64,000 nucleotides of DNA from Paenibacillus sp. YYML68 (GTDB lineage: Bacteria; Bacillota; Bacilli; Paenibacillales; NBRC-103111): the NCBI RefSeq assembly GCF_027923405.1, contig NZ_BQYI01000001.1, positions 2,830,501-2,894,500 on the forward strand, given 5' to 3'. Every line of letters starts with the position of its first letter. Positions within the stretch are counted from its first letter, which is position 1. Of the stretch, positions 52,621 to 62,099 are shown piece by piece. The position numbers and the translations under genes were made by a program. Below the pieces are notes generated by a model, which was not told the origin of the DNA, did no database searches, and saw only the letters and a program-made list of their open reading frames with translations.

Positions 52621-53571
52621 TTAATAAATCGGCAGGTGCTGCTGCAGATACGTCTGCCAGTTGCCGTATAGCAGCTTCTCCACCAGCTGGGCAGGATACC
52701 TCTTGTACAGCTCATTCGCAAGCGTTACATAGCCGCCAGGGTGCTCAAGACCCGGAATCCACTGGTCAATACCATCAAAGTCCGAGCCGAACACAAGCTG
52801 ACCTTCGCCTCCTAGACTCAGTACATAGTCAACATGTCGCAGCAGCGCTTCAATCGACGCCTGACCGCCTCCTTGCACGAACCAAGGAACGAACGTCAGA
52901 CCGATTCTCCCGTCGCGGCGAATGAGCTCCTTGAGCTGGTCGTCATCCAGATTGCGCGGGTGTCCGCAGACTGCCTTCGCATTCGAATGCGTTGCGACAA
53001 ACGGCACAGCGGAGCACTCAGCCAAGTCCCAGAACGAAGCAACAGACAAGTGTGACGCATCCAATAGGATGCCCAATTCGTTGCATTCTTTAATAAAGCT
53101 TTTTCCCCGTCGCGAGAACCCGCCCTTGCGTGGCTCCAGAATGCCGTCCGCGGCCCAGTTGCCATAATTCCAGGTCGGTCCGATCATCCGCACACCGAGG
53201 TCATACAGCGTTCGAAGATAGAGCGAGTTGCCGCCGAGTGCGTCCGCTCCTTCCAGTGTCAGGAGCGCCCCGCGCTGCGGACCGTGCATCACGTCGATCA
53301 GATCGCTTCTCGTCCGAATGAGCCGCATCCGATCGTGCTGCCTAATTCCCCGATTCAGAATCGATACGTATTCCAGATAATGGTCGAACCTCGGATCTGT
53401 AATGCGTTCAGGCAAGTAGATGGCAAAGAACTGCACCCTCACATTCGCCTCACATAGCCGACTATATGTCACATCAAGTCCCGGCTCATCCCCCGTTCCG
53501 TAAAAATCGAGCTCCTCGTTCTCGTACAGCTTATACAAGGCGTCGCAATGCCCGTCGATGACCTTCATCAT
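52621..53571 (-). CDS. Membrane dipeptidase (peptidase M19)
   Basis: 316 residues, ATG 53571 with GGAGG 7 bases upstream. Zinc motif DGHCDALYKL (HxD), LTLEGADALGGN with the bridging Glu, DASHLSVASFWDLAE, then HSNAKAV and VFGSDFDGID. This is the M19 renal-dipeptidase family, cleaving dipeptides with D- or L-residues. No signal peptide is seen. It sits between spoVS and korA on the same strand, an arrangement common in Bacilli and Paenibacilli. Confidence 0.93.
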   Translation of the reverse strand: MMKVIDGHCDALYKLYENEELDFYGTGDEPGLDVTYSRLCEANVRVQFFAIYLPERITDPRFDHYLEYVSILNRGIRQHDRMRLIRTRSDLIDVMHGPQRGALLTLEGADALGGNSLYLRTLYDLGVRMIGPTWNYGNWAADGILEPRKGGFSRRGKSFIKECNELGILLDASHLSVASFWDLAECSAVPFVATHSNAKAVCGHPRNLDDDQLKELIRRDGRIGLTFVPWFVQGGGQASIEALLRHVDYVLSLGGEGQLVFGSDFDGIDQWIPGLEHPGGYVTLANELYKRYPAQLVEKLLYGNWQTYLQQHLPIY

Positions 53572-53622
53572 TCGAATTCCTCCCTCAATGATTGGCTACC
53601 GTCTCCTGCCTCTGAACAGCCC

Positions 53623-53650
53623 AAAAAACCTGTCTACAACGTAAACAGGT
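53623..53650 (-). terminator. Terminator after spoVS
   Basis: Stem ACCTGT / ACAGGT on the minus strand with an 11-base loop, followed by TTTTTTGG, 32 bases past the spoVS stop. Confidence 0.75.
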
Positions 53651-53681
53651 ATCAGGCTACAATCTATGTAGATCCGTCCAG

Positions 53682-53942
53682 CTATCTTGGCTCCACAATC
53701 AGTTTAATGGCCGTGCGGTCCTCACCGTCAATGACAATATCCGTGAACGCTGGTACGCAGATGAGATCAACCCCGCTAGGAGCGACAAATCCTCGTGCAA
53801 TCGCAACTGCTTTAATCGCTTGGTTCAATGCGCCAGCACCGATCGCTTGGAGCTCAGCAGCTCCGCGCTCACGAAGCACACCTGCAAGTGCGCCGGCAAC
53901 AGAGTTTGGATTGGATTTTGCTGAAACCTTTAATACTTCCAT
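53682..53942 (-). CDS. spoVS: Stage V sporulation protein S
   Basis: 86 residues, nearly the canonical SpoVS sequence: MEVLKVSAKSNPNSVAGALAG, ELQAIGAGALNQAIKAVAIARGFVAPSGVDLICVPAF (split in reading) and a DRTAIKLIVEPR end. ATG 53942 with GAGGAGG 8 bases upstream. SpoVS is an Alba-like protein affecting sporulation and septation; its position next to ymdB and rny is conserved. Confidence 0.97.
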   Translation of the reverse strand: MEVLKVSAKSNPNSVAGALAGVLRERGAAELQAIGAGALNQAIKAVAIARGFVAPSGVDLICVPAFTDIVIDGEDRTAIKLIVEPR

Positions 53943-54063
53943 GAAAGTACCTCCTCGGGAATGATGAATAGCATCTACTTCTAATCATATTCCCGCGTTG
54001 CAAAGTTAGTACCAGCAATCCATCCATTGGACGACCTTCATGAAAGATTCGGTTCGCGCAGCC

Positions 54064-54858
54064 CTACTCGAACAATAGGTCATCCTCTTCCATACGGATG
54101 AGCTGCAGCTTCTTCCCAAGGCCGGTGTCCGGATTCAGCTCGATGCAGACGGCGTGGAAGTGCCACTTCCCTTCGTCCACGACGAATCGGGCCGGAAGCT
54201 GCGTCTGAAACTTATACAGCACCGCCTCCCGCTCCATACCGAGTATGCCGTTCATCGGTCCGACCATCCCAACATCGGTCAAATAAGCTGTCCCTTGCGG
54301 CAGCAGCCGCTCATCGTGCGTCTGAACGTGTGTATGCGTCCCGACGACCGCGGACACCCGCCCATCAAGATGCCAGCCCATCGCCAGCTTCTCACTCGTC
54401 GCCTCGGCATGGAAGTCGACGAATATGTACGGCGTCCGCTTGCGAGCCTCCTCCACGAGCTCATCGGCCTTAGCGAACGGGCAATCCAGCGGCGGCAAGA
54501 ACGTACGTCCTTGCAGGTTAATAATCGCCAGCTCCTTGTCCTTCACCTTAATGAACGTCATCCCTTGTCCCGGCGTCCCCCAAGGGAAGTTAGCCGGACG
54601 CACGAGCCGCTTCTCGCGATCGATAAATTCGAATATATCCTTCTGATCCCACGTATGATTGCCCATCGTAATGCCATGAACGCCCATATCGAAAAATTCC
54701 TTCGTAATCGTCTCCGTAATCCCTCTGCCCGCCGCTGCATTCTCACCATTCACGACGATCCAATGCGGATTATATTTCATCTTCAGCCTAGGCAGCACCG
54801 TCTTCAGCGCTTTGCGGCCGACTGACCCCACGATATCTCCGATAAATAACAGTTTGAT
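54064..54858 (-). CDS. ymdB: YmdB metallophosphoesterase with apparent ATC start codon
   Basis: 264 residues if started at ATC 54858, the same length as B. subtilis YmdB. The metal-binding opening LLFIGDIVGSVGR lies upstream of the first GTG (54831), so a GTG start would lose the catalytic Asp. The only in-frame codons after the TAA that bounds the frame are GGA GGA ACT CGT ATC AAA CTG; GGAGG ends 7 bases before ATC. Other motifs: VVNGENAAAGRGI, GITMGNHTWDQKD, FVDFHAEATSEK, VVGTHTHVQT. It is a 2',3'-cyclic-nucleotide phosphodiesterase that affects motility and biofilm choice. Neighbours spoVS and rny are as expected. Confidence 0.93.
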   Translation of the reverse strand: MKLLFIGDIVGSVGRKALKTVLPRLKMKYNPHWIVVNGENAAAGRGITETITKEFFDMGVHGITMGNHTWDQKDIFEFIDREKRLVRPANFPWGTPGQGMTFIKVKDKELAIINLQGRTFLPPLDCPFAKADELVEEARKRTPYIFVDFHAEATSEKLAMGWHLDGRVSAVVGTHTHVQTHDERLLPQGTAYLTDVGMVGPMNGILGMEREAVLYKFQTQLPARFVVDEGKWHFHAVCIELNPDTGLGKKLQLIRMEEDDLLFE

Positions 54859-54894
54859 ACGAGTTCCTCCTTATTCCTATGACCATCAATGAAA

Positions 54895-54920
54895 GAGAAG
54901 TGGCTTCACAGCCACTTCTC
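54895..54920 (-). terminator. Hairpin terminator after rny
   Basis: Perfect 11-bp stem GAGAAGTGGCT / AGCCACTTCTC with a 4-base loop between rny and ymdB. The tail on the minus strand is only moderately T-rich (TTTCATTG). Confidence 0.7.
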
Positions 54921-54952
54921 GGGTCATGCAACATATTCAATTCATATTGCGA

Positions 54953-56500
54953 TTACTTCGCGTATTCCACCGCTCGCGTCTCGCGAATGACGGTAACCTT
55001 GATATGTCCCGGATAATCGAGCTCACTCTCGATTTTCTTCGTAATATCACGGGCGAGTCGGAACGCCTCAGTGTCATCCACCTTCTCAGGCTGCACCATG
55101 ACGCGCACCTCGCGGCCAGCTTGAATCGCGAACGACTTCTCGACACCCTCGAACGATTCGGAGATCTCCTCGAGCTTCTCCAATCGACGAATGTACGTCT
55201 CGAGCGTCTCGCGGCGGGCGCCTGGGCGAGCTGCAGACAGCGCATCTGCTGCACCAACGAGCATTGCAATGACCGACGTCGCTTCACAATCGCCGTGGTG
55301 AGAGGCGATACTGTTGATGACGACCGGATGCTCCTTGTACTTCTTGGCGATCTCCACACCGATCTCTACGTGCGAGCCTTCCACCTCGTGATCAAGCGCT
55401 TTGCCGATATCATGAAGCAAGCCGGCACGCTTCGCCAATGTCACGTCTTCGCCTAACTCTCCTGCCATCAGGCCGGATAAGTAAGCAACCTCCATGGAAT
55501 GCTTCAGCACGTTCTGACCGTAGCTTGTGCGGAACTTCAGGCGACCCAGAATCTTGATCAAGTCCGGGTGCAAGCCATGTACGCCCGTCTCGAACGTAGC
55601 CTGCTCACCGTATTCGCGGATACGCTCGTCCACTTCCTTACGAGACTTCTCCACCATCTCTTCGATGCGAGCCGGGTGAATACGTCCGTCAGCGACAAGC
55701 TTCTCCAGCGACGTGCGGGCAATCTCGCGGCGAATCGGGTCGAAGCCCGACAGGATGACCGCTTCAGGAGTATCGTCGATGATCAGATCAATACCGGTCA
55801 ACGTTTCCAGTGCACGGATATTGCGTCCCTCTCTACCGATGATACGTCCCTTCATTTCTTCATTCGGAAGTGATACGACGGATACCGTCGTCTCCGCGAC
55901 ATGGTCTGCCGCGCAGCGCTGAATAGCAAGCGTAATAATATCTCTTGCCTTCTTGTCGCCATCTTCCTTCGCCTGCTGCTCGATCTCCTTGATCAGCTGG
56001 GCTGTTTCGTGGCGAACCTCCTGCTCGACGCTAGTCAGGATGATCTGCTTCGCTTCATCCATCGTCAACGCAGAAATTCGCTCCAGCTCGCTCACCTGAT
56101 CGCGGTAAATCTGATCGATCTGAGCCTGCGTTTCATCGATTCGTTTCTCCTTGTTGGCGACCTGCTCTTCTTTTTTCTCAAGAGATTCTAATTTTTTATC
56201 CAGCGATTCCTCTTTTTGCAACAATCGTCTCTCTTGTCGTTGAGTTTCATTCCGACGTTCACGAATGTCTTTTTCAGCTTCGGTTCTGAGCTTATGAATT
56301 TCGTCCTTCGCTTCAAGAACCGCTTCCTTCTTCAGTGCGTCTGCTTCCTTGCGAGCATTGTCCATAATCTGCTCAGCGGCATGTTCAGCACTAGAAATTT
56401 TCGCTTCTGCAAGAGACTTGCGGATAATATAACCGATCCAGAAGCATAGTGCACCAACAACGAGAACGATTAAAATCCAGATGACTGGGTTGTTCAACAT
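54953..56500 (-). CDS. rny: Ribonuclease Y
   Basis: 515 residues from ATG 56500 (GGAGG 8 bases upstream; a GTG three codons earlier overlaps the ribosome site). N-terminal membrane anchor ([20 protein letters not shown]), long coiled coil (about 30-210), KH domain with [19 protein letters not shown] and HD domain with [11 protein letters not shown] and [12 protein letters not shown]. RNase Y is the membrane-bound endonuclease that starts mRNA decay in Bacilli; RicA nearby is one of its partners. A strong promoter lies at 56676. Confidence 0.97.
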   Translation of the reverse strand: MLNNPVIWILIVLVVGALCFWIGYIIRKSLAEAKISSAEHAAEQIMDNARKEADALKKEAVLEAKDEIHKLRTEAEKDIRERRNETQRQERRLLQKEESLDKKLESLEKKEEQVANKEKRIDETQAQIDQIYRDQVSELERISALTMDEAKQIILTSVEQEVRHETAQLIKEIEQQAKEDGDKKARDIITLAIQRCAADHVAETTVSVVSLPNEEMKGRIIGREGRNIRALETLTGIDLIIDDTPEAVILSGFDPIRREIARTSLEKLVADGRIHPARIEEMVEKSRKEVDERIREYGEQATFETGVHGLHPDLIKILGRLKFRTSYGQNVLKHSMEVAYLSGLMAGELGEDVTLAKRAGLLHDIGKALDHEVEGSHVEIGVEIAKKYKEHPVVINSIASHHGDCEATSVIAMLVGAADALSAARPGARRETLETYIRRLEKLEEISESFEGVEKSFAIQAGREVRVMVQPEKVDDTEAFRLARDITKKIESELDYPGHIKVTVIRETRAVEYAK

Positions 56501-56675
56501 CCAGTTCACCTCCTCGTTGTTTCTCCAAGGGGTAGCTTGGGATAATCAGGCTGTTTAATCCATTCTACATGCGTTAGTAAAAGTAAAAATTGGCGATTTT
56601 ACTTTGCGAATCGTTAGCGGGCATGTCAGCAAATGCTGCCAACGATTGGCGTGTATAATGAATATACATCATTAT

Positions 56676-56703
56676 TTTATAGTTTGTGTAGAAAGCTTGT
56701 CAA
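56676..56703 (-). promoter_or_regulatory. Sigma-A promoter for rny
   Basis: Minus strand TTGACA (56698-56703), 16-base spacer, TATAAA (56676-56681). The start lies about 170 bases before rny, leaving a long leader with an imperfect hairpin (56608-56648: AATCGTT / AACGATT arms). Confidence 0.72.
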
Positions 56704-56746
56704 GGTGTTGACAGCTGGGCGCACAATTTGCACCGTTTGAACCGCT

Positions 56747-57463
56747 TCAATCGTCATGCATCACATCGTCGACATCCATAGACTCAACCCACTCCCCGCT
56801 TGACTTCCCCCATTGCTCTGCCAATCGATCCATCACCTTCAACGCCACATTCATCGAATACCCTCTTCGCATGAGGAAGCCTGTCGCCTTCCGTCGCGCC
56901 TTCACCGAGTCCTCCTGCCACTCGTTGGCGTATCGTCTGCTGACGAGCTTGTACGCTCCTTCGACCTCGGTCTGCTCGTCAACCTGCTCAAGCGCAGCCT
57001 CAATATGCTCCTTCGGCACACCCTTCTGCTTCAGCTCCTGCTTGATCCAATGTCGGCCCTTCCGCTGCGACTCGGATCGTTGCTTCGCCAGCTGCTCCGC
57101 GAACAGCGCATCGTTCAAGTACCCCTCGCTTCGCAGTCGGTCCAAGCAATGGTCAATGATGGATGACTCGAACTCCTTCTCCATCAGTCTAGCCCGAAGC
57201 TCATGCTCGGAGCGCAGCCTGCTGGATAAGAGCCTTACCGCGCTTAAATACGCCTTGTGACGCTCCTCATCGACCAGCAGCCGCTCCAGCTCCTCTGACT
57301 CGACGACAGCGCCCTTCAACAGCCTGTAACGAATCATTAAATCTTCATGCACCGAGAATGCATAGACGCCGTCTAAGTGGATGTTGTACCGATGCCTCGT
57401 ACGTGGCTGTCGCTCGATCAACGTAATGGTGCCGCCTGACGTCCGCTTCTCTCCCTCATCCAT
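56747..57463 (-). CDS. recX: RecX family regulator of RecA
   Basis: 238 residues from ATG 57463 (AAAGGTG 7 bases upstream) rather than an earlier start inside the recA terminator. The three-helix repeats of RecX are seen in AVRLLSSRLRSEHELRARL, DRLRSEGYLNDALFAEQLAKQR, IKQELKQKGVPKEHIEAAL and the C-terminal KATGFLMRRGYSMNVALKVM. It modulates RecA filaments. It directly follows recA but behind a terminator, so expression may depend on read-through. Confidence 0.93.
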   Translation of the reverse strand: MDEGEKRTSGGTITLIERQPRTRHRYNIHLDGVYAFSVHEDLMIRYRLLKGAVVESEELERLLVDEERHKAYLSAVRLLSSRLRSEHELRARLMEKEFESSIIDHCLDRLRSEGYLNDALFAEQLAKQRSESQRKGRHWIKQELKQKGVPKEHIEAALEQVDEQTEVEGAYKLVSRRYANEWQEDSVKARRKATGFLMRRGYSMNVALKVMDRLAEQWGKSSGEWVESMDVDDVMHDD

Positions 57464-57495
57464 CGTTGTCACACCTTTCGCATGCTGGCATATAA

Positions 57496-57530
57496 GAAAA
57501 AAGACACCCTTCACGAATGAACAGGTGCCT
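57496..57530 (-). terminator. Terminator between recA and recX
   Basis: Stem GGCACC / GGTGTC (one G-T pair) on the minus strand followed by TTTTTT, 10 bases past the recA stop. Confidence 0.7.
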
Positions 57531-57539
57531 TGCATTCAT

Positions 57540-58583
57540 CTATTCCAGCAATGCCAGCTCTTCTTCCGGTTCATCGTCGGTATTGGCCCCGACGACAGCA
57601 ATCAGATTGCTGTTCTCGCGAATCTTCTTCTCGATCGCATCCGCGATGTGAACATTTTCCTTCAGAAACTGCTTCGCATTCTCGCGACCTTGACCAAGTC
57701 GATCGTTATTGTAGGAGTACCAGGCTCCGCTCTTCTGAATGATGTCCATCTCCGTCGCGATATCGACGAGGCTGCCTTCACGGGAGATGCCTTCACCGTA
57801 CATAATATCGATCTCTGCCTGCTTGAACGGAGGAGCAACCTTGTTCTTGACGACCTTGATTTTCGTACGGTTACCGACCATATCATTACCTTGCTTGATT
57901 GTCTCTACACGGCGAACATCAAGACGAATGGAGGAGTAGAACTTCAGTGCGCGCCCGCCTGGCGTCGTCTCTGGATTACCGAACATGACGCCGACCTTCT
58001 CGCGAAGCTGGTTGATGAAGATCGCAATCGTCTTCGACTTGTTGATCGCACCGGACAGCTTCCGAAGTGCCTGGGACATCAGACGCGCCTGCAAGCCGAC
58101 GTGGGAATCGCCCATCTCGCCTTCAATCTCGGCCTTCGGCACGAGCGCGGCAACCGAGTCGATGACGATAATATCTACCGCCCCGCTGCGCACGAGCGCC
58201 TCGGCAATCTCGAGCGCCTGCTCACCCGTATCCGGCTGAGACAGCAGCAGCTCGTCGATGTTGATGCCGAGCTTGCTAGCATACAACGGATCGAGCGCAT
58301 GCTCGGCATCGATGAACGCAGCGGTGCCACCGGCACGCTGTACCTCAGCGATCGCATGGAGCGCGACCGTCGTCTTACCGGACGATTCCGGTCCGTATAC
58401 TTCGATAATTCTTCCGCGCGGGTATCCGCCGATGCCTAGTGCAATATCGAGCGCGAGCGAGCCGCTCTGAATCGTTTCAACCTGCATATGGGTAGACTCA
58501 CCCAGCTTCATAATCGAACCTTTACCAAATTGCTTCTCAATTTGACGAAGAGCATTTTCCAGTGCCGCACGACGATCCGTCAA
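57540..58583 (-). CDS. recA: Recombinase RecA
   Basis: 347 residues from TTG 58583, with AAAAGGGAAG upstream; the longer ATG frame would reach into the promoter. Walker [64 protein letters not shown] and the DNA-binding loop region [20 protein letters not shown] are all intact. It performs strand exchange and LexA co-proteolysis. A LexA box and sigma-A promoter lie upstream. Confidence 0.97.
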   Translation of the reverse strand: MTDRRAALENALRQIEKQFGKGSIMKLGESTHMQVETIQSGSLALDIALGIGGYPRGRIIEVYGPESSGKTTVALHAIAEVQRAGGTAAFIDAEHALDPLYASKLGINIDELLLSQPDTGEQALEIAEALVRSGAVDIIVIDSVAALVPKAEIEGEMGDSHVGLQARLMSQALRKLSGAINKSKTIAIFINQLREKVGVMFGNPETTPGGRALKFYSSIRLDVRRVETIKQGNDMVGNRTKIKVVKNKVAPPFKQAEIDIMYGEGISREGSLVDIATEMDIIQKSGAWYSYNNDRLGQGRENAKQFLKENVHIADAIEKKIRENSNLIAVVGANTDDEPEEELALLE

Positions 58584-58631
58584 AACACTCACTTCCCTTT
58601 TATATAATGTCATATCATCTATTATGCTATC

Positions 58632-58683
58632 ATCATAACGGTTTTGTTCGATTTTGCCAACCACTTTTTCGAACATACATTCG
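58632..58683 (-). promoter_or_regulatory. recA promoter with LexA (DinR) box
   Basis: Minus strand TTGGCA (58655-58660), 17-base spacer, TATGAT (58632-58637). Ten bases upstream lies CGAATGTATGTTCG (58670-58683), one mismatch from the Bacillus LexA consensus CGAACATATGTTCG type. This indicates SOS control. Confidence 0.8.
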
Positions 58684-58697
58684 CATTTGACTCCAAA

Positions 58698-58730
58698 GAA
58701 AAACCGTAACGATGATAGACATGTTACGGT
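58698..58730 (-). terminator. Terminator after cinA
   Basis: Stem ACCGTAAC / GTTACGGT with a 12-base loop followed by TTTTC on the minus strand, 37 bases past the cinA stop. Confidence 0.78.
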
Positions 58731-58766
58731 GCTTCCGTAAATCTATTATACTTCATTTCTATCCGC

Positions 58767-60020
58767 TCAGCAACTAGATTTTAGCCGCTTCCACAGCTCG
58801 TACAGCGCCCGCTTCGACGCCCGCAGCTTCACAGTCGGCCGGTTGCCGCCCAGCTCCAGCCGGACGACCTCAGTCGTACCGCCGCGCTCAGCAACACCGA
58901 CGTAGATGAGTCCGACCGGCTTGCCCTCGAGCTCCGAAGGACCGGCTACGCCTGTAATTCCGATGCCATAGTCGGTACCGCACAGCCGAAGCACGCGCTC
59001 GGCCAGCTCGGCAGCGACAGCCTCACTGACCGCTCCGGGTGCCTCAGGACCTTCAAACAGCTCTGTCGGAACTCCGAGCACCGTCTTCTTCACATCGTTC
59101 GTGTAGCAGATAACACCACCTGAGAACGCCTCAGAGGAGCCTGAGACGGCCGTCAGCAGATCGCTCAGCTGCCCACCTGTGCAGCTCTCTGCAACGGCAA
59201 GCCGCTTCCCGCAAGCGGTAAGCTTCTTAACCACCTGCTCCTCCAGCGTGACATCCTCTTCCGCATAGATAAACTCACCCAACCTGCTGCGGATCTCACC
59301 GAGTAGCGGTTCTAGCTTACCGTCTGCCTCGGTTGCCGTAGCTGCACGAGTCGTCAGTCGAATGGCGACCTCGCCCTCCTTCGCATACGGCGCGATCGTC
59401 GGATCGTCCTGCTGCTGAATGAGATCAAGCAGTCGATGCTCGAGCGTAGACTCGCCAATTCCGGCGAACTTCAGCATCACGGAATGAAGCGGTGCTATTC
59501 CAGGGTATTTAGATTCCAGCCACGGCTTGACCTGATTGTCGAACATCGGCTTCATCTCACGCGGAGGTCCCGGCAGCACCACATAGTGCGTCCCATCCAC
59601 CGTAACCGCGTTGCCCACCGCAAGTCCCGTCTCATTAGGCAGCGGATCGCTGCCCTCGAGCATGAGCGCTTGTCGTGCATTGCTCTGGACCATCTCAATG
59701 CCGCGACGAGCGAAGAAGGCCGTCATCGTATCCATTGACGGCTGATGCACGACAAGCTGCCGGCCGAGCACCTCGGCCAGCACATCCTTCGTCAGATCAT
59801 CCTGCGTCGGTCCAAGACCTCCAGTGCACACGATCAGCTCAGCACGACCCTTGGCGACCGCCAGTGCTTCCTTCATCCGCCCGACGTTATCCCCAACAAC
59901 GGTATGATAGTAGACCCCTATGCCAATATCAGCGAGGCCCCGGGATAAATATTGAGCGTTGGTGTTTGCGATTTGACCCATCAGCAGCTCTGTGCCGATT
60001 GCGATAATTTCCGCTCTCAT
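58767..60020 (-). CDS. cinA: CinA, competence/damage-inducible protein (NMN/MoCF-binding)
   Basis: 417 residues. N-terminal MoCF-binding domain: IIAIGTELLMGQIANTNAQYL, VCTGGLGPTQDDLTKD, PGPPREMKPMFD. C-terminal CinA domain: LAVAESCTGGQLSDLLTAV, GGVICYTNDVKK and YGIGITGVAGPSELEGK. Family members deamidate NMN or cleave ADP-ribose; in Bacilli the gene precedes recA and is linked to competence. ATG 60020. A terminator separates it from recA. Confidence 0.95.
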   Translation of the reverse strand: MRAEIIAIGTELLMGQIANTNAQYLSRGLADIGIGVYYHTVVGDNVGRMKEALAVAKGRAELIVCTGGLGPTQDDLTKDVLAEVLGRQLVVHQPSMDTMTAFFARRGIEMVQSNARQALMLEGSDPLPNETGLAVGNAVTVDGTHYVVLPGPPREMKPMFDNQVKPWLESKYPGIAPLHSVMLKFAGIGESTLEHRLLDLIQQQDDPTIAPYAKEGEVAIRLTTRAATATEADGKLEPLLGEIRSRLGEFIYAEEDVTLEEQVVKKLTACGKRLAVAESCTGGQLSDLLTAVSGSSEAFSGGVICYTNDVKKTVLGVPTELFEGPEAPGAVSEAVAAELAERVLRLCGTDYGIGITGVAGPSELEGKPVGLIYVGVAERGGTTEVVRLELGGNRPTVKLRASKRALYELWKRLKSSC

Positions 60021-60054
60021 GCTGTCCCTCCCGCAGCAGCGCCGCTGTTCGCCA

Positions 60055-60636
60055 TTAGATATCGTCGAAGTTCAGCACATGCTTGTTTTTGATGAAATAG
60101 TCGAGCCCCGAATAGATCGTGATGATGGCCGCCACCCAGCTTGCGATAAGATCAAACGGGAAGTTAATGAAGGCGAACGGGAAATTGTTAAGCAGCAGCG
60201 CAATAATAGCCGTGATCTGCGTTCCGGTCTTCCATTTGCCCCACCGACTGGCTGCCATGACCGTCCCTTCGAGCAATGCAATTTGCCGAAGGCCGGTCAC
60301 CGCGAATTCACGGCTGATAATGACGATCGCCACCCAAGCATCGACCTTGTCCATCTCGACGAGCGAGACGAGCACGGCCGAGACGAGAAGCTTGTCTGCG
60401 AGCGGATCGAGCAGCTTACCGAGATTCGTGACAAGCTTCCGCTTCCTCGCAATATAACCGTCCAGACTATCCGTGCTCGCCGCTATGATGAAGATAAGCG
60501 CAGCTATAATCTGATTGTACGTAATTTCGAATTGTTCGATCCGGATTAACGGAGTTTTTACATTAACGAGCAGGAAGAACATGATGATCGGTACTAAAAA
60601 AATTCTCGCCAACGTAATCCGGTTGGCCAGGTTCAT
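60055..60636 (-). CDS. pgsA: CDP-diacylglycerol--glycerol-3-phosphate 3-phosphatidyltransferase
   Basis: 193 residues, four or more membrane helices. CDP-alcohol phosphotransferase motif STDSLDGYIARKRKLVTNLG then KLLDPLADK (D-x2-D-G-x2-AR-x-G-x3-D-x3-D) is complete. It makes phosphatidylglycerophosphate, the precursor of phosphatidylglycerol and cardiolipin. The ATG overlaps the rimO stop by 4 bp. Gene order rimO-pgsA-cinA is usual in Bacillales. Changes here alter daptomycin susceptibility in other species (general knowledge); no anomaly is seen. Confidence 0.95.
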   Translation of the reverse strand: MNLANRITLARIFLVPIIMFFLLVNVKTPLIRIEQFEITYNQIIAALIFIIAASTDSLDGYIARKRKLVTNLGKLLDPLADKLLVSAVLVSLVEMDKVDAWVAIVIISREFAVTGLRQIALLEGTVMAASRWGKWKTGTQITAIIALLLNNFPFAFINFPFDLIASWVAAIITIYSGLDYFIKNKHVLNFDDI

Positions 60637-61961
60637 GCCACGACCTCCCCGGACAAGTCAAACTCGAAGGAATGCGTAATACGCACCTTGGCAACAGAGC
60701 CGATCTCGAGGTTCACACCCTTAGCAAACACCTCGCCGTCGATCTCCGGCGCGTCGAACTGCGAGCGGCCGACGTAGACGTCGTTGCGCCCGTCATACTT
60801 CTCGATCAGTACATCGATCACTTGACCGACACGGCTACTGTTGCGCTCATTCGCGATCTCACGCTGAATTTCCATTAAGGTGTTGGCACGGTACTCCTTC
60901 ACATCGTCGGCAATCTGATCAGGCAAGCGGGAAGCAGGTGTGTCCTCCTCCTTCGAGTACGTAAAGACGCCAAGACGATCGAACTGAATATCCTGCACGA
61001 ACGACTTCAAGTTCTCGAAGTCCTCCTCCGTCTCGCCAGGGAAGCCGACGATAATGGACGTACGCAGCGACACATCCGGAATACGAGCGCGAATCTTACG
61101 GACGAGCTCGCGCGTATCGCGTTGACGTCCCGGACGACGCATCAGCTTCAGAATGCGGTCCTCGCTGTGCTGAAGCGGCATGTCGATGTACTTGCATATT
61201 TTCGAATTTGAAGCGATCGTCTCGATCAGCTCGTCCGTGAAAAAACCCGGATATGCGTAATGCAAGCGTACCCACTCGATACCCGGCACCTCGCTGACGC
61301 GATTCATCAACGTCGGCAGCATGAACGAGTCGTACAGATCGGTTCCGTAGTTCGTCGAGTCCTGAGCGATCAGACTGATCTCCTTGACGCCTTGAGCGGC
61401 AAGCTGCGTCACCTCGTCGAGAATCGACTCGACGCTCCGACTGCGGAACTTGCCCCGCATGATCGGGATGCTGCAGAACGTACAGGCGTTGTCGCAGCCC
61501 TCTGCAATTTTCACGTAAGCTGTATAGCGTGGAGTCGATAGACGACGCGGCAGCTTTTTCTCATAGTTAAATACCGGGTTCCCGACGAAGATCGGCTTCT
61601 TCCCGGCTAGCGCCTCATCGATAATATCGTTGATTTTATCAAAATCGCCTGTACCGACAATGCCGTCGATCTCAGGCATCTCATTCATAAGCTCCTTCTT
61701 GTAGCGCTGAGTCAAGCAGCCCGATACGATGAGCGCCTTCAGGCTGGCGGTTTCCTTCAGATCGGCCATGTCGAGGATCGTATTGACCGATTCCTCCTTC
61801 GCCGCATCGATGAAGCCGCACGTATTCACGATAATGATGGTAGCATCTTCCTTGTTGTCGACCAACTCGTAGCCGCGCTCATGGACAAGACCGGACATAA
61901 TTTCGGAATCGACCAAATTTTTCTCGCAGCCTAGTGTAACTACTTTCACTTTCTCTGTCAT
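60633..61961 (-). CDS. rimO: Ribosomal protein S12 methylthiotransferase RimO
   Basis: 442 residues. VVTLGCEKNLVDSEIMSG, IIVNTCGFIDAAKEES and VSGCLTQRYKKEL give the N-terminal cluster; EGCDNACTFCSIPIMRGKFRSR is the radical SAM motif; the TRAM domain ends ITHSFEFDLSGEVV. It modifies Asp88/89 of ribosomal protein S12. The CSIPIMRG form distinguishes it from MiaB at 47521. ATG 61961, ending in a 4-bp overlap with pgsA. Confidence 0.96.
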   Translation of the reverse strand: MTEKVKVVTLGCEKNLVDSEIMSGLVHERGYELVDNKEDATIIIVNTCGFIDAAKEESVNTILDMADLKETASLKALIVSGCLTQRYKKELMNEMPEIDGIVGTGDFDKINDIIDEALAGKKPIFVGNPVFNYEKKLPRRLSTPRYTAYVKIAEGCDNACTFCSIPIMRGKFRSRSVESILDEVTQLAAQGVKEISLIAQDSTNYGTDLYDSFMLPTLMNRVSEVPGIEWVRLHYAYPGFFTDELIETIASNSKICKYIDMPLQHSEDRILKLMRRPGRQRDTRELVRKIRARIPDVSLRTSIIVGFPGETEEDFENLKSFVQDIQFDRLGVFTYSKEEDTPASRLPDQIADDVKEYRANTLMEIQREIANERNSSRVGQVIDVLIEKYDGRNDVYVGRSQFDAPEIDGEVFAKGVNLEIGSVAKVRITHSFEFDLSGEVVA

Positions 61962-62049
61962 TAACTTTCCTCCAGAACGGCATCAAGCCTTATACTCCCT
62001 AACGGTTTGGTACAAGTATAATATAACCCTGCAAACAGTGTCAAAACAG

Positions 62050-62084
62050 TAAAAAGCCTGCAAAGCGATTACGCCTTGAGGCTT
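62050..62084 (-). terminator. Terminator after the yajQ-like gene
   Basis: Imperfect stem AAGCCTCAAGGCG / CGCTTTGCAGGCTT with loop TAAT followed by TTTTAC on the minus strand, about 16 bases past the stop. Confidence 0.7.
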
Positions 62085-62099
62085 CTTGCCGACAACGGA

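Noticed and set aside
53943-54063. Sigma-H promoter upstream of spoVS
   Set aside because: A GGGAATAT -10-like element is seen, but no acceptable AGGA-type -35 at the right distance.
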